Below are positions 1-13,862 of a stretch of DNA of 64,000 nucleotides, piece by piece (positions within the stretch are counted from its first letter, which is position 1; each line of letters starts with the position of its first letter). The notes beneath the pieces were generated by a model. That model made no database searches and was not told the origin of the DNA. It saw only the letters and a program-made list of their open reading frames with translations. Source of the stretch: Macropodus opercularis. Lineage: Eukaryota > Chordata > Actinopteri > Anabantiformes > Osphronemidae. The position numbers were made by a program, and so were the translations under genes. The DNA is taken from positions 12,781,001 through 12,845,000 of the forward strand of contig CM061104.1 of the NCBI GenBank assembly GCA_030770545.1. Direction: 5' to 3'.

Positions 1-403
1 ACCAGGTTCTATGTGGAGGCAGAGCCCACATAAATGCACTATTTGACTTTCTCCCCTCAGACGGCGCACATAAACAAAGCCGCGTTACAACTCTACACTT
101 TGCAAAGCACTCAACAGCACTGACAGATCACGGGAACGGACGCAGACACACTCCTTAGACTGGGGAGCTTTTAATTCTTTTCATTTTGTATTTAATTTTT
201 TCTTACTCGATGTACTTTTCAGACAGTGAGTCGGAGAACTAGAAACTTTTTGCCGCCAATGCAACCTGTGGCTGCCTAGTAAGACTTTTTAATACATTTT
301 GTTTTTCCTTCACGTCGACTCTTGGTGATTACTCTGGATGGAAATAGGAGGTTTAATGCGAGGTTATTACTACATGTAAAGACGGAACCCTTACGGCAAA
401 CCA
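1..403 (+). other. nr4a3: Probable first non-coding exon/promoter side of nr4a3
   Basis: No coding signal is seen. A strong splice-donor match (CCA|gtaagta) at 404 suggests an untranslated exon ending at 403, in line with the non-coding first exons of NR4A genes. The transcription start cannot be placed and may lie outside the window. Inference only. Confidence 0.3.
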
Positions 404-3049
404 GTAAGTAAGTTGTGAATGAATGAATGAATGAATCGCTGATATGTGCCATAGCGTATTTGTCACATTATCGGACTCGCAGAGAACTAAACGTCAGGAC
501 AACATTTTACGCATCGTTATTTTTGTGTCGCCGAAACCTCGTGTCATGTTTAATTAAACTCGGATAAGTAGAGTGGTCTGTTCACCTGGCGCGTGTAACC
601 TGTTGATATGCCAGACTCCAATGCAGCTGCTTACATTATCTGTCGTGTGTGTGTGTGGTGTCCCCAAGAGCAAATTAAGCAACCCAGCATTTGAATTTAA
701 TTTGCTCTGGTAAGGTATCATATCCTTTCTGGTTGTCATGGAAATAAGATGCCTCTCATTCACACGATGAATAGTGGAGTCAGATGCACTAATGGTCTGT
801 GTGGAGAATAGTATAACCTACATCCAGGCACAAGCTGGGAGCGGAGCCGTCCATGTGTTTTGTGGTCTGAATTAGTGATGTACAAGTATGACACAGTGCG
901 TTGAGTGTGTGTTCGGTGTGTTTCTATGTCGTGTCAATAATGAGTAAACCGTAATTGCTAACATGAAAGGATTCTTCAATGTGGTCTGCCTTTTGGTAAA
1001 GGGCTTTGTTGTTTTCCAAGTAGTCTTAATTCATCTGAGCTGTCCGGCTGATGGTCAGAGCAAACGTTAGTAGTAGACTCGGCCTCACCAATACAAAAAA
1101 CAACACACTCAGCCATTCAACAGAAAGCCACGTCAAATTTCAGAAGTCGTGCTGTGAAAGATTTCCTACAAATCCGAGAACAACACAGACATTGAAAGCT
1201 ATGGCAGCTGCCAAGCCTGGAGGCAGTCGCCATAGTTTACTATAAAAACGTTAACGTGCTCTAGTTTTACCTGTCTTTCTTTCTTTTACACACAGATTTA
1301 CGCACGCACGCACGCACGCGCGCAGGCTCTTCTGATAGTCTCCCTCTCAATGCTGATTTACAGTACTCACATATTTCTCTGGTCACTCCTTTATGTCCTC
1401 TCTTTTCTCTGTCTCTGTTTGCTGGGAGCCTCGCGCTGTCCGGAGTTATTGGCGCGAGGGGCTACCGGGGGCTACCGGCGCTCCGGGGCGCGTGCTTTGC
1501 AGCTCTTATGTCGTTCTCTTGGTTACCGGGACGCGCCAGAGCCCCGCCGGTCGGCTCGGCCTGAGAAGAAAGCGGGAGGGAACCTGTTTGTTCACACACA
1601 CTGAACGTCTCACTTTACAGAAAAAGTTTGTTTTGTAAAAGTGAACATCCACGCGGGGCGCAGCTACGCGCAATTACGCTCTTAACTTCGCACATTTGTT
1701 GAACAGGGTTTTTTTTTGCTTATCATTATATCATTTAGGTGTTTCCTTTACGTAATGAATCTATCACTAACCTTTATTTTCCAACGCAACCGTAATCGAT
1801 TAAATGTTATACAGCCCAACGTGTTTGCTTATATTGGCTTCTTCTTTTAGTGCAACATCGCCGAAGGCTTTTGCGGAGCGTTGGGTTTTTATAAAACCCG
1901 TATCATGACCAAATTATCATCAAAAGAGTTCATAAAGGCCCAATGTTTGGGGGTGAGCTTGATCTGCTGATCAAAGATAAGAGCTGACTGCAGGTGCCTG
2001 TGACCCGGACAGTCGGCTATGGGCGCTGTGGTTTGTCAGTAGATGGTATTGATGTGCGTGTGGTTGAGACTGAGTCCTCCCTCGACTTGACTGCATCCCA
2101 GAGGTCCGTGTTTGTTGCGTAAAGAGAAAGGGAATGTGTGTGTATATATATATGAGAGCGTGTGACAGAAAGGGGGCGCTCTGGGCCATGAAATCCACCG
2201 GCTACGTCGAGTCCGGCTGCGGTGAGAGGAAGAATGAGACGCATCGCGCACAGAAGTCCGCTGGTTTAGTTTCGACTCAGACTCTCCACACTTTCTCGAT
2301 TTCATCCCTGTGGATGAACCCTGAGCTGGCGAATACGGTGGTGATCAGAGGCAAGACACGCGATGATGCTCTGGCACAGACAGCTTTTATAAAAGTTGTC
2401 ACTTTTCTAGGTCTGTATTTGTCCAAGATATTTCTAGATTTTACTACATTATTTAGTTCGCAAAACGAAAAATTTAGACTAACAGCAACTTAACATTACT
2501 TAATGTTGGAATGAAACTTGTCGCCCACGTATTCTAAGTCTTGAAATGAGCTAAAGGTCCTCAGTTGTGGTTGTTAATATTCTCTTTACAGCTCGGGTTT
2601 AAAGTAATATTTTATTTCAGAACGTGTTAAATGTCTTTCCTACGTTATGCTCATTTGGGTTTGTTAGAATAACTGAATTGGGCTTTACCGTGTCTGTATA
2701 ACTGCATCTGGCTGAGCGCACAGCAGCGTGTGTGCCCACTCATCTTTCTGCTTGTTTTTATCTCACTTACAGTCTTTGGTTGTCAGACTACACTGTTCCC
2801 AGGCAATAGTTATGTTTTAAAATATAGCTGAATTGGTGCATATTGTCTTTATTTTTTTCTGGGCTCCAGCGTTTGATGTTCAATCTCGCGTTTATTTTGA
2901 CTAAAGTTTGGTAGAGTCGTGTAAAGATGAGTTTCGGTGTCGAAGGAAATAATAAAACCATCTACCTTTCTGCATGTTTGAGTTTCGATAATCGCTGCAC
3001 AGAGGTGACTTTGACGCGATGTTGCAGGTTGTAATCCAGTCGTGTTGCC
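404..3049 (+). other. Probable 5' intron of nr4a3 (no gene)
   Basis: No coding exon is supported. The block at 1420-1570 is CpG-rich and could be promoter or enhancer sequence. A short CGCACGCACG-type repeat lies at 1300-1325. The rest is AT-rich intron-like sequence. Confidence 0.4.
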
Positions 3050-3225
3050 TCCAGACACAGGTTCGGAAGAGCGCGCCCAGCCGAGCTCGGAGCCCCGGCG
3101 ACTGGACACTTTCTCTGCAAAGCCCGCCGAGTCCTCCCCGCTCCAGGAGCCCTTTCCCAGCCGCAGCCACGCCACCCCTCAATCCCGGACACCCAGCACC
3201 ATTCAGCGCGAAGCTATTTCACCAG
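3050..3225 (+). other. nr4a3: Probable 5' UTR exon of nr4a3
   Basis: A GC-rich segment ends at a good donor (CACCAG|gtacag) at 3226. A plausible acceptor (ccagacacag) lies at about 3049; the 5' edge is uncertain and could be nearer 3003 or 3028. Short open frames here show no similarity to a known protein. It fits a non-coding exon that splices to the acceptor at 6651-6652. Confidence 0.4.
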
Positions 3226-5912
3226 GTACAGAACAGAAGCAGAGCCAGCTTTGCAATTTTCTCTCTTTCCGTCTTTCTTAGTGTGTTTTCTGAGCTGATG
3301 TTTAGTAAGTTTTGTTACTGATCTGGTGTAGATCTCCTTTTGTGCACTTTATGTGTGAAATTTGGTTGTTGTGAGTACATAAAAAACCTTTATAAACAAA
3401 AAGAGCCTTTTATTAATCAGAATGTAACTCAGATAATAAATTATATTTCCTCTTTTCTTTTATAATAATTGTGTAGCAAATAGTAAAGTTTTAAGAGCAG
3501 GCTGGTGACCTTTTTACTGTGCACCTCAGTCTCAGTTATTGCAGCCGTGTGTGTGTGTGTGTGTGTGTGTCTGTGGACTGAGTTGACATTTCAATCATAG
3601 GCATATAGTGGCAGAAATAAGAGCCCTCTGAGACTAGACACGCCTAAATCCAGAAACTGTAGGCAAATCAAAAAAGTGATAGACATTCATCCTCTTAATG
3701 ACTCAACACGGTTTTCAAAAGCCTTTATGACTAACAGAGAATAAATTGTGGTTATAGTTATTTTTTTCAGTTATTTCAAATTTTTTATGTCAAAATAAAT
3801 ATTTATCACCTCCCCCAACGTTCGGTTGAAGTAACTATTGCATAGCTATGTAACATACAGTCATCGCTGGTGTGAACTTGTGCTTTGTGTGTGTGTGTGG
3901 GTACCTGTGTCTTCATGTAACACTTTACTCATTGAATTCACACAATTTATTTCACTGACCAAGACAGAATATATCCTGTGTTTCAATGTCTGCAACTTCG
4001 TGTTTTTATTTGTTAGATCTATGGCATTCTGACAATGAACAAGCGCACTCAGTTATTGGAACAGCTGCAGTTTGTCCAGTTGAAATGCACACCTCGAGGT
4101 TAGAGACTTGTTTCCTTTCGCCTCACTTTGCTGCCCCACCTGCTTGGGTTGTCTGTCCCCTTGCTTTCACACATACCTGCTTGCATGCGAGTTTGTTAAA
4201 GGCGCTGTAACAGTGCTGTTGAAGCGTAGAAGGTTAGCTGCAGATTTACTTGAGTTGACATAAAAACACAGACTCCACGCTGTCTGAATTGTATAAGCGT
4301 TCATGTGTGTGAGCGCGTTTGTTACTGACTGAAGATGAGCCGCGACGCCAAAACTGAAGCACAGAGCAGGATGAGAAATTTGCAGACACTAGTGGTTTTA
4401 CAGGTTCAGGATAAGGGTAAATGTTATTGGCAGAGGGAGCATATACAGATTCATGTTTATATCTAGAACATCACTGCTGATGAAAATGTGTGTGGGTGTG
4501 TGTGTATGTGTGTGAAGAAAATTAATCAGAAGCTTACTCTTTCCTCGCCTGATACACACAGACAAACATCATAATCTGTTAAGTAACCATCAGCTGTCAA
4601 CTAGTTCGGCACTGTAACATTTATTCAACTACCAGTCTTTCATCATGTCCTGAACTCAAAGCCTGTTATATCTAAAATACATGCGTATAGAAGCAGGTGC
4701 ACCCCCTCGAGTACATATACACAAACTAATGCCACACTGATCCGAGGCCTGACCTATTGACATAACACAGAGAGCCACAAAGTTCACCACCGCGCTCTCC
4801 TCCTCTCATGCTTCAGTCTTTCTCTCGCGTCTCTGTGCTCTTACTCTGGCGTCTAATCAGTCTTTAGGTATAGCCCAGAAATGCCCCGTGACGCCCATAA
4901 AGCTGCATGTGTGTTTTTCCACGTGGGTTGAAGAGCTGGTCACTTGTAGAAAAAAAAAAACGCGATGACGTCGAACACACGTAGGCCTACAGCTTGACTC
5001 ATATCCTCAAGTTGGAAAAAACTATAAGCCTATAAATATCCTGTCTGACACACAGCATGTAGATCTTATTGTCTGCTTTATAGCTCGCTTATATTTAATT
5101 GTAAATGAAACAGCTCATACTTAAGCCAATACTGCTATTGTTTTCATTTTTATTTTATTACAGTTTGTCCTAAACTAAATTTTATACATTTAGGAAATAA
5201 TAATTAAATGTATGTAGATGAGTGTGACTAATAGTTACTGAACATTTTCCTTCTGGAGCCCAGACAGCTGGAAGCGCAGCTGCCCCTCAGGTATAAATTA
5301 ATTGAGCTAGAGCGGCTAAAGTTAAAGTCAATCTTCCGCTCATGGTTTTGGGTCATAAATGCCTACACGTAATGGTTAAGGTTGTTTTTTAGAATATTAC
5401 CATCTCGTTGGTTAAAGTTTAATGAAGTAGGCCTAACGGGGCTTTTATTTTGTAGTGGAGTCGTAAATAGTTAATATCCTCTAATTTCCGAGCGCGGTCG
5501 TTTGGGTGGAGGCATTTCTGTGTGATTTATCAACCGAACGCGTCCGTATGTGACTAGACAAACATGACGCGCATTAGGGCAGCGCGCGCGCATGCTGGGC
5601 GTCAATGGAGCAGCGCGGTGTTGACAGTGCCCCTCGCGCACGAGCGCCGAGCAAACACTGCTCGTTCCACGTGCGCGCAGACACGTGGGCGCGCAGGGGC
5701 ATGCACGCAAACGCAAGTGGAGTGTATTACGTAGAGGGTCCGATAAGGTGAGACCAGATGCACACACACGCACAGATGATGGTGGTGGCCTGCTGCTGCG
5801 GTTGTGACACAATTGAATCAAGGGGAAAACTCAAGACATGCCGGCTGGCGTCTGCAGCAGTTAGAGGAAATATCTGTGTCTGCATTTAGTTGCGTGTGTC
5901 TTGTGTATTTAA

Positions 5913-5943
<31 letters not shown>

Positions 5944-6652
5944 AGTGCAGCAAGCATCCAGCACCACCATGGGGGTTCCATTATTATTTAATGTTATCTC
6001 ATCTGCTTTGCCATCTGACTAATCTGAGTACACCCACCTACACACGTTTGCACATACACACATAAACAACAGCACGCGAAGGCACACGCGGATGCTTTGG
6101 TTTGGACCCTGGTTCCGACCGCCGATGGACTGCGGCTCTTCTAACTGTGGGAGACTCTGCGTTGGAGGTTGTGTGTGTGTGTGTGTGTGCTTTCATATTA
6201 ATTGACCTATTGGGTGAGGGGTGACAGAGAAGCGTTAAATCAGGAAATTGTGTTAATGGAAGTAAAGGGAAAGCATTTTTTTTGAAAGGTACATTCACAA
6301 AACATGTTAAAACTGTCTGTTCCGACAGAGCCGTGCTGAGTTTTGGACTTTTCTGTTGTTTTGAATTGTTGTTTTAATTCCCTTTTAGCGCAGCTCTGCA
6401 TGCACATTCCTCCAGAAGAGTGTTTTTCCTGTAGGGTTGCTCGGGTCCTGTGCTTCTTTGGCAAGCTCCTTGTTGATGTCCTGCTTCTTCTGTTTAAATG
6501 GGTGTTTAACTAATATGTTATTAACAATAAGTCCACAAATGGGCCTCACTAAATGGGCCTCACTAACCCCACATTAATGCTCTTTTTTTCAAATGGGAGG
6601 TTTATTAAAAGCATGTGGCCTAACGTACGCGTGTGCTCTGTCTCCCTGGCAG
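3226..6652 (+). other. Intron before the nr4a3 start codon
   Basis: Non-coding. It contains a (GT)12 microsatellite at 3547-3570, another GT array at 5913-5936, a CRE-like TGACGTCG at 4966-4973 and a CpG-rich block at 5480-5760. It ends in the acceptor tctccctggcag directly before the nr4a3 start exon. Confidence 0.6.
5480..5760. promoter_or_regulatory. CpG-rich block with two CACGTG E-boxes
   Basis: This block is visibly enriched in CG dinucleotides against AT-rich flanks. It carries CACGTG at 5668-5673 and 5682-5687 in a GCGCGC-rich context. An alternative nr4a3 promoter or intronic enhancer is plausible, since NR4A genes have multiple inducible promoters. There is no TATA box or start site that I can assign. 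Confidence 0.4.
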
Positions 6653-6654
6653 AC

Positions 6655-9600
6655 ATGCCCTGTGTGCAGGCTCAGTACGGGCCCGCTGCTCCAGGCTCAG
6701 CCTACTCTGGCCAGTCCTTCAGCTACCAGAGCGACAGCTACGCCTCTGACCTCATGACCCCAGACTACACCAAGCTGGACCTGGGCGGGGGCGAGATCTC
6801 TGCTGCGGCCACCACCTCCCTCCCCAGCTTCAACGTGTTTGTGGAGGGCAGCTACGAGCCCAAGTCCTCCTGCCTCTACCAGATGCCCACCAGGCCCACC
6901 ATCAAAAAAGAGGAGGACGAGAGCTACCTGACTGCTCCGCCGCTAGAGGCCATGTCGTCCTCCTCCATGTACTTTAAGCAGTCTCCCCCCTCCACTCCCA
7001 CCACCCCGTCCCTGCCACCGCAGCCTGGCACTTCGTTTCTGTGGGAGGAGCACTCTCTGGCCCCACCGCACTCCCACTCCTTGGGTTCCAGCCTGGAGAC
7101 CGGCCCGCTCAAGTCGCCCCGCTTCTCTCACTTCTACCAGCACTCGCCGCCTCACAGCGGTGGCAGCGTCAGCGGCTATGAGGGCCTGGGAGGAGGCCTG
7201 GTTCGCACCTCTTCCTCTTCCTCCTCCTCCTCATCTTCCATCTCCCATCCTCACGGTCCACCCCTGGAGCAGCCCATGTACCCGCTGCACCGTGGGGCCG
7301 GGGGAAGCAGCCTCGCCTTCCGCTCCCTGGCTCTTGGGCCTTGTGGGCCTCTACTAGGAGACAGCCTGCCCTCACCCCCCCCACGCGGCCCCCAGGGAGA
7401 GGGCACCTGCGCGGTGTGTGGGGACAACGCAGCCTGCCAGCACTACGGCGTACGCACGTGTGAGGGTTGCAAAGGCTTCTTCAAGGTAAAAATCCTTTAA
7501 ACTAAAAAAAAACAAGTTGAAGTTTTTATTATAAAAACATCATAAAAACATGGTACTTTTGGAATAACATAAATTAGAAGATCTCATGGTTTCTAACACG
7601 GAGTCACCCAGTCCTCTTGTTTGTGCCCTGAGAATCAGCAACAGATCATGCACACAACTCACATTCGTACTTAACATGCCACCTTACAAACAACAATTTC
7701 ATTCCAACTGTCGTTCATTTCAACGGTTTCTTGTGTTCCCCTCGCTCCCACTCTTCACGCCGCACTCTAAATCATCTTTAAGGTCACTGCAAAAGCAACA
7801 CACCCACAGGGGCCACCTCTCCCAGCAACCAACTGGGCTGGTGTGTGTACTTTTGTTTTGTGACTACAGGATGGTAAAAACACATGATCTCTCAGACAAC
7901 CAGCGCAACAATTGCCCTTAACGCTTGTCGTTCTGTCTCTCTCTGAGTCTGGGGAAACAGGAATTCTCCTTAAAATCAGAGTTTATTTTCAGCCTGTTTG
8001 TAGTAAATCAGTGGCCACAAAGTTGACCACAGCTCACTGACATAATGCTCAGGATGATATGAGTCAGTTCGTAATTTGGCTCGTCAAATGATTCACTCTC
8101 CGGTTTCTAGGTGTTACCGCACACATGCTCTCACACACAGCATATTTTGACATCAGTAGGAGACGGCTTTTAGTCAGTGACATTTTTTTCATTTTCCTTC
8201 TGCAAGTCACAATCTCCCACCACATTTGTTTGAATTACACCAAACTCACATGCAGGGACACTGCAGTCATTTCTTTGTGCAGTTTTTAAATGATAAGGTT
8301 TTCCAGCACACTTGTTACGCGTTCCATCAGCATTATGAGACGAGAGTGAAATGAAGAGACAGCGAGAAGGAGGGCACAAACACAGAGGTAATTGAATAAT
8401 GCCTCTGGTAGGTGGAAATAATTTATCATTCTTTTCAATTAGTTTCACAATTTGTTTTTATTTAGTAATTAACAAAAGCAGTGTCTGGTGGCAGCAGGCC
8501 GCGGGGCTGTCTGCTCGCTGCAGCGCTCAGCACCGACAGCCTGTCAAACCTCAGTATGCCTCCTTTACAAACGCGTGCAGATGCAGCCAGCCATGCACAC
8601 ACAGCAGATTCACATAACCGCACGCACACAAAAACATATTTATTTGTACAGTGGAATGTACATTTTGTCAGTCAGCTGCACCCTGAACTCAGGATGTAAC
8701 AAGAATACAAAAATGCCTCTCACACATGCATGTGCTCTTTTTCATATTCATATTATTAGACACATTACCTCCATTACCCTGATGGTTTTATTGTCCCCTA
8801 AAAATATTTCCTGATTATATTTAATTATGTCTGAATGGTTATTACACATTAAACCACAGTAGGAGCTTGTTGTAAATTATTGTTATTTCATTAGTGCAAT
8901 TTGAAACACATTTTCACAGTGAATTAATTTTAGCTCTTAAATATGTAGTTTCTTTTTGTGTTTATTATTTTAACAGAATAATGTGTTCCATTCACTTAGT
9001 CTATTCACATTTTTTAAAATTATAAACCAGGTCTCAGCTGTTAGTATAATAAACATTATATTAGGAGCAGAAAGCATTAAAAGTGACCTATTTTTTTTCC
9101 ACCCACTGTCCTAACCAGAGTTAATTTAGTTGTGCTTTATCAGTCAAAATACTGTCAGCTCACTTCATTGCACACAATTTTTAGTTTCCATTGCTTGCAC
9201 AGCGTGTAAGTCATAGAGAGGGTGGAACATGGCAGCCTGGTAAAAAAAACTGTAAAAAGCAGGATGATATATGCATCATATAATCACATAAACACTATAA
9301 AACTCCCTACAAGACAGGTCGCCCATCGTCCAAATACCTGTGCAGGACACATACACAGACACGTTTGGTATTTACGTGCCATCATTTTAACAGTCAGTCC
9401 AGCTACAGATACTGTATTTTCACTATCCACTACAAACCAGGCTGTGCTTTCTGAGCTGACAGAGATTCTGATTGCCTCCGATTAACAAGCAGAGGAGAGG
9501 AGGGGGTACAGGGGACGGAGGAGGGGGGAGCAAACTTCCTTAAGGCTTTTCATTTAAGCGGAGGCTATTAGCACATGTTACATGTCGGGAATTTGCCTCT

Positions 9601-12600
9601 GCGTGCCTCAATCAAATCATCAAATCACCCCCAGCATCATCCCGTAAGCATGTGTAAAATGTGTTTTTACCAGACATAACTACTTTCTCAGCTCTGACTC
9701 CTCTTTTATTCCTTTAATTAAGTCCTTGTAAACATTCACACTATGTCTTCTTAACAGTTTCCAAGTTCAATATTTTTTTCTTCAGAAGGAATAAGAAAAA
9801 TCCACACGTCTCACGCAGGCATTCATACACACTTATATGCTGCCACACAATGTACCGAGGTACATTTACAGGTTTTGCTGTATCTGGATCTGTTGGTGTG
9901 TGTGATTACCTGCATACACACGCAGTTAGCCCAGTAATGAGTATCGGAGACTTGTAAGTTACACAATTATTAAGCCTGCTGTGTGGTGTCTCTGTTGAGA
10001 CGCCAGTCATGCTCCATGCTCCTTAATACAAAGCAAAGTCACAAGAGCCCCAACCGCACACACACAGCAGTGGAGAGAGGCCAGCTCTCACTCATGAGAG
10101 CTTAATTTATCAGAACCTCAACTGATCATTTCAAACTCAGGCTTTTCTTGGAAGCAGCTATCTTATAAATTAGGCCCCGAGGCAACTGAGGGGAAACAAC
10201 TTCACACAACCACCAGGGTCACCTCAGCCTTAACCACTGTCATCTGAACTTCCCCCACACTGCAAGAAATGGATCCTAATGCACAAGACAACAATAAAGA
10301 CTCAGTCCGGCCTTGTCGTAGAGTTAGTTGAGTGGCGACTATGCCAGAAACGTTGCTGTTGGACAACTTGTACAAGAAAGATTGTGAAAATGCATTTGAA
10401 TGTTTTGCTGACTTTATTATAGGACTATAAAATACATGTTGCCATGTTATCGATGCTTTGCGTGTCATACAGTCGCTTCTTAGTTCGAACCCCTACTAAA
10501 CGGATACTGTTTTCTTCAACCACATTAATGACCATAACTAACTTATCCCCTCGCATGGGTCACTGACCATTGAAGGGATCAGACTGAGACATTCACAACG
10601 ATCTGCAGCGCCATGGCAACCACTCTCATCCGGCGCTGGCACCCATTACGCGCCAGTTCCGCACTCGCGCCGGAGCATATGGAATAATTGGTGTGTTATT
10701 GGTCTCCCGGGGGCACGGGCATGTGTGGCGCGAGGGGTTCCTAATTGGATTTATTTGTTTTGATGTGTTTTAGAGGCGCTAAAGAAGAGGGGAAACCGCG
10801 ATGCGTCCATTGTGTTGTCTGTTTAATTCACCGTTTGTTTTGGTGGACTACTAAATCTTTACAAAATGAATTGGAAACACGCTGCAAATGACAGCAATTA
10901 CACTGTGTAATTATTTTTGTAACAGAGTTTCACCCAGGGCAAAGGCTTGGCCGGGACTTCGGATGCTTTGAATAAGTCTGTAAAGTTGCCAACAAGCCCC
11001 AGGAGGTATCACTAGGTTTGCCCAACATGAAGTGACTCTGTAGATCTGCGCTTTGTTTATATTAACAGCAATTACATCACCACTTATTAAAATAGAATTA
11101 CTGCGTTTCCTCCCGCACCGTAACCGTAAAATGAACTGGTTGTAGTGTTTAGATTAAATAAACACTATTCGCGTTATGGGAGACTTAAGCGAATTATGGC
11201 ATCACTTTTTTCACAATCAGAGCAGCTGACTTCCCTTTAAGTTCATCCAGTTCCAAGTGCGCAGGAGACCAGTGCGCGCACAGGAGCTTCCCGGAATTTA
11301 CTATCCTCTGTGTCATTGTCTTTCATTCACGCAACCGGCTCCCACGTGGCCCGTTTCTGATTTCATTTTAATAAGGTCAGTAATAATCGCGCGAGCCAGT
11401 GAAGGAGAAAACTGCTCCCGCGGGGCCCGTTGTGAAAGAGGCGCGATGCGCGAGGCCCCGGAGGTGCCACGAACTGACCCGCGAGCTTCACAAACAATCT
11501 GATCACGCAGCTCTTGTGTCCGCTGTCCCTCTGTCTCGCGGGACCGGCTCCAGAACGTCACGCACTCGGTCCCCATTGTCAGCTCCTGCGCTGATAAAAT
11601 TGTCCATCCTGCGGGCGAGGCTTGTTGGGAAATTAATTTTCTCTAATTATACTGATGTCACTGCCGCCTTTCAGCGCGTAATTAAAATCTGACCTGCGAG
11701 CTTCTGCTTTCATTCTTCGATGGGGAAGAAACAATATAAATTGAATTAAACAAATCAAATATTAGGTGGTTGATTGTGTTCGGAGGCTGATTATCGTTAT
11801 GCCCGTTTACTCTCTCTCCAGCGCACCGTGCAGAAAAACGCCAAGTATGTGTGTCTGGCCAGTAAGAACTGTCCAGTGGACAAGAGGAGACGCAACCGCT
11901 GCCAGTACTGCCGCTTCCAGAAGTGTCTGAGTGTTGGCATGGTGAAGGAAGGTAAGGAAACAAACCGTCTTCAGCACGTGTAGAGTAAGTTTGTCTGTGC
12001 ACTGCTCACTGTTTCATCCGCAGTCTGCATCTTCACAGCAGACACACTTTGCTGATGTGCAGAATCAGTTTGTCGGTCTGTCCCAGACATTACATGTAAT
12101 GCCCCCACCTACACACACGTGTATAAAAGATGCCCACGCACGTCTCTATCTCTATGCCATGAACACAAGTGGGCAGCTCATCGAACAGCTCCACTGCCAT
12201 CTGCTGGCTAGTAGCCTGCTCTGTAGGGAGTGTGGGAAAACTCCTGTGGAAAACCTGCCCACACTCCTAATTCCAGCGCTGCAAGACAGTGATAACAATC
12301 AAGAGCAGAACAGCACAAAGCAGGCCTTTGTGCATGAATGCGTAAATTCACGCACCTAGACCTGTTCTGACCACAGTGAACTGAAAATCACCTTCTGTGT
12401 CGTTTTTGGCCACAGTGGTACGTACTGATAGCTTGAAGGGGCGCCGAGGCCGTCTGCCCTCCAAACCAAAGAGCCCCCTGCAGACAGAAGCATCTCCTCC
12501 GTCTCCACCTCTCAGTCTGCTCTCCGCTCTGCTCAGGGCTTATTCCCACAGTGCGCCCCGTGACCTCGACTACAGCCAGGTACTCTCAACTCCCGCCTCA

Positions 12601-13826
12601 GTGTGTGTGTTTTAATGCGGGTGCACTGGGGTTTAATTGCTAATTGGTGTTTGCCATCCTCACAGTTCAGCGCTGCAGACCCTCCCTCCTCCTCCTCAGA
12701 TGCCGAGCATATCCAGCTCTTTTACAGACTGCTCACCATCTCGATGGAGACCACGCGGTGCTGGGCCGACCGGCTGCCTGGCTTCACCGAGCTCCAGCGG
12801 GAAGATCAGAACCTCCTCATAGATTCAGCCTTCCTCGAGCTGTTTGTCCTGCGATTGGCACACAGGTAAGAAGCTGTGAACGATAGACCTGATGCGTTAA
12901 TGCATGACAACTAATAAGTTGTACACAAGAACACATGCAACAGTTTTGGGTTTACTTTTTCCAGATTTGAAGCACGTCCTCCAACTTTCACACGTTGATT
13001 TAGGAACAAGAGGCAGTTAGTGTCATTTACTGCTACAGTACAGTGTGTAACTGTGCTGCCAAACCGTGCGCTGCTGTGTTGGTGTATCTCCAGAGTAGGA
13101 GGAGTGGAGCTGAGTAATCGCCATATGAACCAAATTATGAATGGAGTCTGTAGCTATGACAGCAGCTACACCCACAGAGTTCCGCTCTGCTCGTCTGATA
13201 TCTGACGCACAGAGGGCTCTGTGTGTGCTCAGCAGCCCGAAGCAGCGCTAACTTTGTGAACTGTGAATTGACAGGATCAATTCCATGTAAAAGCTGGTCA
13301 GCTGAGAAACTGAAAGGAGCCGTTACGAAAGCGAATCCTTGTTCATTTCATCTGATGCAAAATAAAAAAAACGGTCGACTTCATTTTCCTCGCCTATCCA
13401 GGGACGAGTGTGTGTGTGTGTGTGAGGGAGAGAGAGCACGTGTGCGCTTCACTCGTGGATACCTGTGGTGCCGTTATGACTGCCCCAGCCCATCGTTGCC
13501 TCCGAATTGCCCCGGGTTACCAGCCTGTTCTAGTAAGGCATGCGGTTGGTTAAAATTATGGGGAGAAGAGTCAGGCTACAAGCTCATCCTTTTGTCTACA
13601 CTGTTGTCTAGGGCAGAAAACCAACATGGACACACACACGCACACATGCACGCTGATTCATACACACACTGACGGCATAGAATCCCAACTTTCTGTCCTC
13701 CTCCCAGTGTAGGTCCAGGTGCAGGGTGGGTAGAGGATGGGTGGTGGCATCACAGCCCCAGCAGGAGATGGACCAGGCTGGGCCTCTGACTCAGTCTAAT
13801 CGGTGGACTCATCGGGGCCATTCTCA

Positions 13827-13862
<36 letters not shown>

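Noticed and set aside
2134..2493. 119-codon open frame upstream of nr4a3
   Set aside because: No homology, starts in a TA-rich repeat and is not joined to a plausible splice structure.
6553..6654. In-frame upstream ATG extending nr4a3 by 34 codons
   Set aside because: The extension crosses the intron acceptor at 6651-6652 and its residues are not family-like; MPCVQAQY is the conserved NR4A N-terminus.
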